Shown: positions 16,916-24,600 of the stretch, in pieces | Numbering within the stretch: position 1 is the first letter of the stretch | How the letters are laid out: the number at the start of each line of letters is the position of its first letter | Notes under the pieces: generated by a model | Told to the model about the DNA's origin: nothing | The model's database searches: none | The model's input: only the letters and a program-made list of their open reading frames with translations | DNA from: Bacteroidia bacterium | GTDB lineage: Bacteria > Bacteroidota > Bacteroidia > Flavobacteriales > Flavobacteriaceae | Direction of reading: 5' to 3' | Assembly (NCBI GenBank): GCA_030425285.1 | Contig: JAUIAY010000001.1 | Span: forward strand, 186,001 to 250,000 | Length of the DNA: 64,000 nt | Translations under genes and position numbers: made by a program

Positions 16916-18949
16916 TTAGATTGGGATTTTTATCAATATACTAGTTCCAATGTCCTTTTCAGAAGTAATTTCCAAATTTCCTTGAATTTCCTTCACTCTC
17001 GAACTCATATTTTTTATGCCAATACCTTTTTTGGCTTTATTGACATCAAAACCGGAACCATTGTCTGTAATAAACAGGCAAATTACATTATTTTTTAATT
17101 TAAAACTAATATCAACATGGGTCGCATTGGCATGTTTATATATGTTTTGCAGCGATTCCTGAATAATTCTATAGATGTGAATTTTAGTTTTATTGGGCAT
17201 GTCTTCCCAAACAATGTCGCCTTCAATATTAATATCACTTTTAAAGCCATAAGCATCGGATTGTGTCTCGATTAAAGTGGATATTATGTCCTCATAACCT
17301 GATCCCGAAACAAAATCGGTATTCAGCTCATGGGAGACCTTTCGGATTTCCTGTTCAATGTTTTTAAGTTCAACTATATAGCCTTCGCGTGTTTTTATAG
17401 CTTCTTCACTCGTGCTCAAATTAAGACTATCGAGGCTCAATCGTGTTCCAAATAAACGCCCCAAAATACCATCATGTAATTCTTCGGATATACGTTTCTT
17501 TTCTATGGATCTGGCCTCGTCTATCTTGTCTTGTTGTGAAAGCATGAGGTTATAAATCTCTTCATTGGCCTCTTGTTGTTGTTGAACCAATTTCAACTCC
17601 TTGTTTTTTGCTCGTTGCGAAATAATGATGTAGAGCAGTATCAATGTAACCAATAAACCAGCGGATAAAATTAACAGCCACATACGCTCGCGTGATATCT
17701 GTTGGTTTTTTAATTCTAACTGGTCTGTTTCCAATTCAATACGTGCAAATTTATTCCTTATGGCACGTTCTTTATTAACTAAACTATCACTTAATTCGAC
17801 ATATTCCTTCAAATAAGACGTATCTGTAGTATCAATTTTTGATTTAAGTTTCAGTGCATTTAATACAACATCGTTGGTTGAAAATTTCCTACCTAATTTA
17901 TAAGCGATGTCAGAAAAATACATAGCCGAATCCATTTCTTTTTTACCAATATAGTATTCAGTAGCATTTAAGGCTATAGACATAGTACTCCCTTCGTCTT
18001 GAATACTATCACTTATTCTATACGCTTCATGAAGCATCTCTTTTACTTCATAATCAGGATAACTACCCATTAAATATTTTAAGTGCGCAAAATCACCTAA
18101 TATTAGCGCATAGTTATAAGGTTCCTCCATTAAAAGTGGCTTACTTTTAAATAAATCTTGATAAATCTCGAGGGCTTTATCATATTGCTTGAGCTCTTTA
18201 TAGATTAAAGCTATATTACTGTTGGAGTATAAGGTATAAAGGTAATTGTCCTTCATCTTGTCACTATAAGAGAGTGCTTTATAATGATATTCAATAGCCT
18301 TGTCAAACAGCTTTAATTCATCAGATGAAATAGCAATTAAATTGTATAATGCCCATAAATTATCAAGTGTGTACTCTGATTGAGGCATTTTTTCATATAG
18401 CTTAATGGCCTCAACAGCGGTATTTTCACAGCCTACATAATCGCGTTCCTCAAATTGGATATCTGCCATTGCATATAATGCTTTGGCTTCATCATCTGAC
18501 ATTTTCAAGGCATTGAAATATTTAGATGTATTGTAATAATAGTGATAGGCACTATCCGGCCTTATTTTAATATTATGGTACCACCCTAAAACATTATTGA
18601 TATAGGCAAGAGCAAGTGTGTCATCAACTTTTCTAGCCAGCTTAAGGTTTTCGAGATTAAGTTTATATATTGAATCCGGCTCCATGGCACCAGTCCCAAT
18701 TTTATTTAGATAAAGTGTCGCCAGTAAGCGTTTAACTTTTAAAACAGAAGTGTCTTGCTTTGATGCGTTTGCAAAACGAATGGCAGTTTTTACATTTTTT
18801 ATTCTATCGTCTAAACTTAATTCTTTGTTTTCTGCGAGCGATCGATAATATGAAATACTATCTAAAATAGAATTGCCAGAGTGTTCTTGGGCATAAAAAG
18901 AGAGATATAAAAATATTGAAATTAAAAAAAGTGTATTTTTTAAAGACAT
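16916..18949 (-). CDS. TPR-containing sensor histidine kinase (HisKA_3 type)
   Basis: The 677-residue protein starts with a signal peptide (about 1-20), followed by a periplasmic region of tetratricopeptide-like helical repeats (about 40-400). One membrane helix follows (about 424-445), then a short coiled coil (about 448-480) and a NarL-partner-type kinase core. The phospho-accepting His492 lies in ISEELHDGILGRLFGTRLSLDSL, and the ATPase G-boxes are DNGSGFD and KKGIGIKNM. The outer TPR region should bind a protein or peptide ligand. It is co-transcribed with the LuxR-type regulator, and a gene for a 64-residue secreted peptide lies upstream on the same strand. Confidence 0.93.
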   Translation of the reverse strand: MSLKNTLFLISIFLYLSFYAQEHSGNSILDSISYYRSLAENKELSLDDRIKNVKTAIRFANASKQDTSVLKVKRLLATLYLNKIGTGAMEPDSIYKLNLENLKLARKVDDTLALAYINNVLGWYHNIKIRPDSAYHYYYNTSKYFNALKMSDDEAKALYAMADIQFEERDYVGCENTAVEAIKLYEKMPQSEYTLDNLWALYNLIAISSDELKLFDKAIEYHYKALSYSDKMKDNYLYTLYSNSNIALIYKELKQYDKALEIYQDLFKSKPLLMEEPYNYALILGDFAHLKYLMGSYPDYEVKEMLHEAYRISDSIQDEGSTMSIALNATEYYIGKKEMDSAMYFSDIAYKLGRKFSTNDVVLNALKLKSKIDTTDTSYLKEYVELSDSLVNKERAIRNKFARIELETDQLELKNQQISRERMWLLILSAGLLVTLILLYIIISQRAKNKELKLVQQQQEANEEIYNLMLSQQDKIDEARSIEKKRISEELHDGILGRLFGTRLSLDSLNLSTSEEAIKTREGYIVELKNIEQEIRKVSHELNTDFVSGSGYEDIISTLIETQSDAYGFKSDINIEGDIVWEDMPNKTKIHIYRIIQESLQNIYKHANATHVDISFKLKNNVICLFITDNGSGFDVNKAKKGIGIKNMSSRVKEIQGNLEITSEKDIGTSILIKIPI

Positions 18950-18968
18950 GGTAATTGGCTATAACCAT

Positions 18969-18976
18969 CAAAAATA
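18969..18976 (-). promoter_or_regulatory. Candidate -7 box (TATTTTTG) for the kinase/regulator pair
   Basis: On the minus strand TATTTTTG fits TAnnTTTG and lies 19 bases before the kinase start codon. No well-spaced TTG -33 box was seen, so the support is moderate. Confidence 0.4.
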
Positions 18977-19030
18977 TCAAATTTTAAAGCAAAATTACTA
19001 TTTGGAATCAAATTATACATACAACAAGTA

Positions 19031-19054
19031 AACCTCTATGAATTCATAGAGGTT
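19031..19054. repeat. Perfect 24-base palindrome between peptide gene and kinase gene
   Basis: The arm AACCTCTATGAA is followed directly by its exact reverse complement. It lies 29 bases beyond the stop of the small peptide gene and about 80 bases before the kinase start. It could be a 3'-end hairpin for the peptide mRNA, although the T-tract is weak, or an operator. Confidence 0.55.
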
Positions 19055-19083
19055 CAAAAGCAAAAATATTATGGCATGAAGAT

Positions 19084-19278
19084 CTATCCGTTTGAAGGAA
19101 CACTCGACACCTGTCCCTTTTTCACATGTCTTTTAGAAGTAAAAACCAAAGAAAAATCTTCTTGAGTTGTTACTTTTTCTTGTTTTGGTTCAGTGGTTGG
19201 CACATCGGTTTTAATACTCAATCCTGTAAGGGTTGTGCAAAATACGACTGCCAATAATGTAATTTTTAAGGTTTTCAT
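19084..19278 (-). CDS. Small secreted peptide, 64 residues
   Basis: The 64-residue frame begins with a good signal sequence (MKTLKITLLAVVFCTTLTGLS). It leaves a mature peptide of roughly 40-45 residues that is polar and rich in Thr, Lys, Val and Ser, ending in KKGQVSSVPSNG. I recognise no family. It lies upstream of a TPR histidine kinase gene on the same strand, with a perfect palindrome between them, so it may be an independent transcript. A signal or modulator for that kinase is an attractive but untested idea. There is no T9SS sorting domain. Confidence 0.6.
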   Translation of the reverse strand: MKTLKITLLAVVFCTTLTGLSIKTDVPTTEPKQEKVTTQEDFSLVFTSKRHVKKGQVSSVPSNG

Positions 19279-19337
19279 GTTAGTTCATTTAGGGTTAAAC
19301 AACAATTGCTATTAACTATTTACTATTAATTATTAAT

Positions 19338-19358
19338 CGATTCTTAAATTAAGAATCG
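19338..19358. promoter_or_regulatory. 21-base inverted repeat, candidate operator
   Basis: Ten-base arms (CGATTCTTAA and its complement) flank a single central A. The position, 60 bases upstream of the small peptide start codon, and the short centre fit a dimeric-regulator site better than a terminator. Confidence 0.4.
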
Positions 19359-19768
19359 CTGTTGAGGGAAGAATGGATTATTAACCTTAAAATATTTAAA
19401 TGCCCAAAGGCCTTAAATTATGATTTTATAACATGAGGGAAACAGACAAAATATGTCTTGAATGGATTAATTTACCTTAAATAAGCTGAATAATTCGATT
19501 TAGGGACTTATTTGAAGGACTGTAAATATAGATTCAGGCACTGTGATTGTATTAAATAATCGATAAAAAGCATTTTATATCGATAAAACACTAATATTAT
19601 AGAATTTTCTTACAAATAAAATCATTATTAAAACTAGCGTAAAACAAAAAAGCATCCCAATTTTCTGTAAAGAAAAAAGGAAAGCTTTCCATCGGTAAGC
19701 CCCTAATTGAATAAGGAATCTCACTACATCACACCTAGGGCGTGAACAACACAACTAAATTTTATTGC

Positions 19769-19795
19769 CAAAAAAAGCTCCAAGTTTAGGAGCTT
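19769..19795 (-). terminator. Rho-independent terminator of tRNA-Asp
   Basis: On the minus strand AAGCTCC and GGAGCTT form a 7-bp stem with a 7-base loop, followed by a run of T (A-tract at 19769-19776 on the plus strand). It lies 12 bases beyond the tRNA 3' end. Confidence 0.75.
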
Positions 19796-19806
19796 AAGCA
19801 ATTTTG

Positions 19807-19880
19807 CGGTCTGGACGGGACTCGAACCCGCGACCTTCGCCGTGACAGGGCGACATTCTAACCAACTGAACTACCAGACC
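19807..19880 (-). tRNA. tRNA-Asp (anticodon GTC)
   Basis: The 74-base gene folds as a complete cloverleaf. The acceptor stem is GGTCTGG with CCAGACC plus discriminator G. The D-arm is TAGTTCAGTTGGTTAGAAT. The anticodon stem TCGCC/GGCGA encloses loop CTGTCAC with anticodon GTC, and the T-arm contains GGTTCGAGTCC. CCA is not encoded. A strong promoter with both boxes lies upstream (19899-19928) and a terminator downstream, so the tRNA is a single-gene transcript. A 61-codon frame read across it is spurious. Confidence 0.97.
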
Positions 19881-19898
19881 GTCGCTTAATTGCGGATG

Positions 19899-19928
19899 CA
19901 AATATACACGGCTTTTTTTATAAGTCAA
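19899..19928 (-). promoter_or_regulatory. Promoter of tRNA-Asp: TTG-N17/19-TATATTTG type
   Basis: On the minus strand the -7 box TATATTTG (19899-19906) is preceded by a -33 TTG (19926-19928) with a 19-base spacer, matching the TTG-N17-23-TAnnTTTG flavobacterial promoter. The box ends 18 bases from the mature tRNA 5' end. This is the clearest two-box promoter in the window. Confidence 0.75.
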
Positions 19929-19956
19929 ACCTTTTTTAAAATTATTTTCCTGTTTC

Positions 19957-20886
19957 TTACAAAAACTTTTGCCGCTCAATCATGTAAGTAGTTAAAATAT
20001 GGTTGAAATCTTTATTGATATCAGCCTCTACATACTTTATTCTGTATTGAGTACATTTTAATTTAATTTCATCAAAATATTCAGAAACAGCTTTTTCATA
20101 ATTCTCTTTAATGTTTTCGGCATACAGGTTAATGTGCTCACCTGTTTCAACATCTACAAATCGTTTTGGCGCATTGCTAAACTCAAATTGCTGCTCCTTG
20201 TTTTTATCAAACACATGAAACAAAACCACCTCATGCTTATTGAACTTTAAATGCCGTAGCGCTTCAAATAATTTGGTTTGACTCTCTGACGTCTGAAACA
20301 TATCTGTAAAAAAGAAAATTAACGAGCGCCTTTTAATTTTTTCGGCTATTTGATGTAAGTAGGTATAAGTATCTGTGTTTTTATTGATAGGCTCATTGAC
20401 CACCATATCACTTAACTGATGTAACAACATTTGATGATGTCTTTCACTACCCTTTTCTGGGGCATAGTAATCATACTTATCACTATATATACTCAAACCC
20501 ACCGCATCACGTTGTTTTTTTAAAATATTCATTAATGATGCCGAAGCCAATGCCGAAAAGGCAATTTTATTTAAGCTATCTAAACTAAAATTTGATAGTT
20601 TAGGATAGTGCATGGAACTACTATTATCAATAATCAAATGACATCGAAGGTTCGTTTCTTCATCATATCGTTTAGTGAACAGCTTATCGGTTTTGGCGAA
20701 TAATTTCCAATCTATGTGTTTAGTACTTTCACCTTGATTATAGATTTTATGTTCAGCAAACTCTGAAGAAAACCCATGAAAGGGGCTTTTATGCATGCCT
20801 GCAATAAAACCTTCAACTACTTGCTTTGCCAATAGTTCTAGGTTTTTGAATCCACCTGCTTTGTTAAGTTCCTGTTGTAAATTCAT
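19957..20886 (-). CDS. DUF58 / vWA-like domain protein
   Basis: This 309-residue protein has the DUF58 motif HIDWKLFAKTDKLFTKRY (about residues 57-74), which follows the STKHIDW signature. A von Willebrand A-like domain carries the metal-ion adhesion motif DNSSS at 87-91. Such proteins are usually paired with MoxR-family AAA ATPases as metal or cofactor insertion and assembly factors, but no MoxR gene is visible here. It lies 66 bases downstream of thioredoxin with a terminator between, so it is probably transcribed separately. Length is normal. Confidence 0.88.
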   Translation of the reverse strand: MNLQQELNKAGGFKNLELLAKQVVEGFIAGMHKSPFHGFSSEFAEHKIYNQGESTKHIDWKLFAKTDKLFTKRYDEETNLRCHLIIDNSSSMHYPKLSNFSLDSLNKIAFSALASASLMNILKKQRDAVGLSIYSDKYDYYAPEKGSERHHQMLLHQLSDMVVNEPINKNTDTYTYLHQIAEKIKRRSLIFFFTDMFQTSESQTKLFEALRHLKFNKHEVVLFHVFDKNKEQQFEFSNAPKRFVDVETGEHINLYAENIKENYEKAVSEYFDEIKLKCTQYRIKYVEADINKDFNHILTTYMIERQKFL

Positions 20887-20900
20887 TGTTGTCTAAACTA

Positions 20901-20930
20901 AAAAAGGTTTGCCGTATGGACAAACCTTTT
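20901..20930 (-). terminator. Terminator of trxA
   Basis: AAAAGGTTTG and CAAACCTTTT form a 10-bp stem with a 9-base loop, with A/T tracts on both sides. It lies 22 bases beyond the thioredoxin stop on the minus strand. Confidence 0.75.
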
Positions 20931-20952
20931 ATCATTTCTTTTAGAAAGTATT

Positions 20953-21270
20953 TTACAAAAGCGAGTCGATAGCTTCCGTATAAGCACTTTTTTGCGCTAC
21001 ACCTACTTGACGACCTACTACTTCTCCATTTTGAAATACTAAAACTGTAGGAATGTTACGCACACCATATTTAGCGGCGAACTCTTGGTTAGCATCTACA
21101 TCTACCTTACCAACTACGGCTTTACCTTCATATTCGTTACTAATTTCATCAATGATTGGGCCAACCATTCTACATGGACCACACCAAGCAGCCCAAAAAT
21201 CTACCATTACTGGCTTATCACTTTTTAATACTGTTTCTTCAAACGTTGCATCTGTTATTTCTAATGCCAT
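20953..21270 (-). CDS. trxA: Thioredoxin
   Basis: The 105-residue protein is a classical thioredoxin. The redox motif WCGPC has Cys30 and Cys33, followed by the helix RMVGPIIDEI; the conserved buried Asp24 is in VDFWAAW, and the cis-proline is in RNIPTVLVF. It is a cytoplasmic dithiol reductase serving ribonucleotide reductase, peroxiredoxins and others. It stands between dnaE and the DUF58 gene on the same strand, with its own downstream terminator. No signal peptide, so it is not a periplasmic TlpA-like protein. Confidence 0.97.
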   Translation of the reverse strand: MALEITDATFEETVLKSDKPVMVDFWAAWCGPCRMVGPIIDEISNEYEGKAVVGKVDVDANQEFAAKYGVRNIPTVLVFQNGEVVGRQVGVAQKSAYTEAIDSLL

Positions 21271-21388
21271 AATCTATATTTTAAATCTGTTTTACTTCAA
21301 TTTATTATGCAATATTAGTCAAAAAAAATGCCAAAGCTTACACACTGTCAATTTGTTTTAACTATAACTTTATTGTCTGATGTTATAA

Positions 21389-21556
21389 TTAGTGTTTTTG
21401 AACTTTATTTAGCTCGAAATATCCATAAATCAAACTAATACCACAAATAAAACCAATGATGTTATTGGAAATGTTTTTATCATTAAAATAGTTGTAAACT
21501 GATGCCAAAACTCCCAAAATGCCAATAATCAACAAAATATACTTTGTGTTTTTCAT
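21389..21556 (-). CDS. Small two-helix membrane protein, 55 residues
   Basis: An ATG frame of 55 codons begins MKNTKYILLIIG. It has two hydrophobic helices (about residues 6-21 and 33-47) separated by a polar turn (NYFNDKNISNN), and ends in a charged tail (ELNKVQKH). It fills the otherwise empty gap between dnaE and trxA on the same strand, and its layout is that of small inner-membrane proteins. The family is unknown to me and expression is not shown. Confidence 0.6.
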   Translation of the reverse strand: MKNTKYILLIIGILGVLASVYNYFNDKNISNNIIGFICGISLIYGYFELNKVQKH

Positions 21557-21622
21557 AATAATAATGGTTATTGATTGTGATTATTTGTAATCTTTATTTT
21601 AGAATTGTTACAAAATGTAACA

Positions 21623-24600
21623 CTAATTCAATTTATAAAACACTTCCTGACTTTCCAATTCATCCAACAACTCTTGTGAAATCTTTACTTTCTGTTTTCG
21701 GCTTGGCATGTTTAATTTTATCTGTTCATCATTGTCATAAATAACAAAATTAAGAGCATGATCACCTTTATGGATGGTAAACAATTCCTTTAGTGATTTT
21801 ATTCTAGCATCTACCAAATCATTAATATTCAATTGAACGGACAGTTTTTTGGCATAGGCATCCATGACATCATGTAATAATTGGAAACTATTAAACTGCA
21901 GCCTTGGATCGCTCTTCTTACCCGTCTCTCTATTGGTCCAACCTTCCCTTACAAACACCTTCACGTATACAAAGGAATTTTTTAATAGAAAATGTCTAAA
22001 CTTGAGATACTCTTCTCCAAAAATTCGAAATTCGTAACTATCGGTATAATCCTCAATAGTAAATAAAGCCCACCCTTTTCCTTGTTTACTTACACGGTGT
22101 TGTACATCAGTAACGACGCCTCCAAAGGTCAATTCTCTATTGACATAAGGCTCTAAATTAGTGAACAACCCAATTGTGGCATTGCAGAATGTTTTCATTT
22201 CTATTTTGAAATCATCCAACGGATGTCCAGAAATATAAATACCAACTACTTCTTTCTCTCTGGCTAATTTTTCCATAGTTCCCCACTCTTCACATGGTGG
22301 TACTTGCGGTTCGGCTATTTGCACATCACTTGATTCTCCAAACAAACTGACTTGCGCCGAGTTTTCATTTTCTTGATGTTTAGCTCCATACTTTATGGCT
22401 TTCTCTAAAAAGGTAATACCATCACCTTCATCAGAAAAATATTGTGCTCTATGCGTTGAACTAAAACAATCAAATCCACCAGCAAGCGCCAAGTTTTCAA
22501 AAGCTTTTTTATTGGCAGCGCGTAAATCTATGCGTTTGGCAAAATCGAAAATAGACTTATAATGACCATCTTTTTTTCGGTTTTCTACAATGGTCATCAC
22601 AGCACCATGACCAACACCTTTTATAGCTCCCATACCAAAACGCACTGCATTATCTTGGTTTACCGAAAACTTATAATAACTTTCGTTAATATCTGGTCCA
22701 AGAACATTCAACTTCATACGTTTACACTCTTCCATAAAGAAGGTTACCTGTTTGATATCATTCATGTTATTTGATAATACGGCAGCCATGTACTCTGCGG
22801 GATAATGCGCTTTTAAATAAGCGGTTTGATAAGCTATCCACGCATAACAGGTAGAGTGCGACTTGTTGAAGGCATAACTTGCAAAAGCCTCCCAGTCTTT
22901 CCAGATTTTCTCTAAAACATCACGAGGATGTCCATTGGCTTCTCCTCCGTCCAAAAACTTTGGCTTTAGTTTTTCCAGTAACGCGAATATTTTTTTACCC
23001 ATAGCTTTACGTAAAACATCGGCTTCACCTTTAGTAAAACTTGCCAACTTTTGTGAAAGCAACATCACCTGCTCTTGATAGACTGTAATACCATAAGTTT
23101 CTTTTAGGTATTCTTCCATGGCAGGTAAATCGTAAACTATGTCTTCACGACCATGCTTTCTAGCAATAAAGCTTGGGATATATTCCATTGGTCCAGGGCG
23201 ATACAAAGCATTCATAGCAATTAAGTCATCAAAAACAGTAGGTTTTAAATCCTTCATATGTTTTTGCATTCCGGGAGATTCGTATTGGAATACACCTACT
23301 GTTTCACCTCTCTGGAATAATTCATAGGTTTTTTCATCATCCAATGGAAAATTATCGGGCTCAAGCTCTATACCATGTTTTGCTTTTACAATTTTCACGG
23401 TATCCTTAATCAGCGTCAAGGTTTTAAGCCCCAAGAAATCCATCTTCAACAAACCAGCGTCCTCAACAACCGAGTTGTCAAACTGGGTCACATACAATTC
23501 AGAGTCTTTAGCTGTAGAAACTGGAACAAAATTGGTAATATCATCTGGCGTGATAATAACACCACATGCATGAATCCCCGTATTTCGAACCGAGCCTTCT
23601 AAAACACGTGCTTGATTTACTGTTTCTGCTTCTAAATCTTCGCCATCAGAAATATTAAGTAGTTGGTTAACTTTTTCTAAATCTTCAGATCTAAACTTCT
23701 TGCTTAATTCTTTTTCATCCAAACCAAAAATCTTTCCTAGCTTGGACATAGTAGGGATTAATTTGGCGATTCTATCAGCATCAAATAACGGCAAATCCAA
23801 TACACGAGCAGTATCACGAATAGAAGACTTGGCAGCCATAGTACCATAAGTTATGATTTGTGCCACTTGGCTACTTCCGTATTTTTCGATAACATAATCC
23901 ATGACACGACCACGACCTTCATCATCAAAATCGATATCAATATCAGGCATACTCACACGATCCGGATTCAAGAAACGCTCAAAAAGCAAGTCGTACTTAA
24001 TTGGGTCAATATTGGTAATCCATAAACAATAGGCTACAACAGATCCTGCTGCAGAACCACGCCCTGGACCAACTGATACATCCATATTTCGAGCTTCACG
24101 AATAAAATCCTCCACAATCAAGAAATAACCTGGATAGCCTGTCTTTTCAATAACCTCAAGTTCAAAGTCAAGACGTTCTTTTATCTCTTCAGTAATTTCA
24201 CCATAACGCTTTTTAGCACCTTCATAGGTTAGATGACGTAAAAAGGCATTTTCACCGCGTTTACCACCATCATTTAAATCTTCTGGATTTATAAATTCAT
24301 CAGGGATGTCAAATTTTGGAAGCAAGACATCACGAGCCAACTCATAAGCCTCAACTTTAGCAACCAATTCCTGAATATTTAAAATGGCTTCAGGAACGTC
24401 TTTAAAGAGCGTCTTCATCTCTTCAGAAGACTTGAAATAATACTCCTGATTTGGCAATCCATAGCGATAGCCACGACCACGACCGATTGGTGTAGCCTGT
24501 TTTTCACCATCTTTTACACACAATAGAATATCATGCGCATTGGCTTCTTCTTTTTCGGCGTAATAGGTATTGTTTGTTGCAATTAACTTAACATCATGTT

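Larger units (their letters stand above)
19279..19806. other. 528-base gene-free region with inverted and direct repeats
   Basis: I see no supportable coding frame here. It holds a perfect inverted repeat at 19338-19358 (arms CGATTCTTAA around one base), 60 bases upstream of the small peptide gene. It also has two direct copies of ATCGATAAAA starting 20 bases apart (19559-19568 and 19579-19588), a GGAAAGCTTTCC palindrome at 19679-19690, and the terminator of the tRNA gene at its right end. The rest is A-T rich without clear structure. Confidence 0.6.

Noticed and set aside
19679-19690. GGAAAGCTTTCC palindrome as a functional site
   Set aside because: A 12-base palindrome alone in A-T rich DNA has little weight, and no gene start or T-run is placed to use it.
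19794-19979. A 61-codon minus-strand frame across the tRNA region
   Set aside because: It is read through the tRNA-Asp gene and its flanks, so it is a shadow and not a protein gene.
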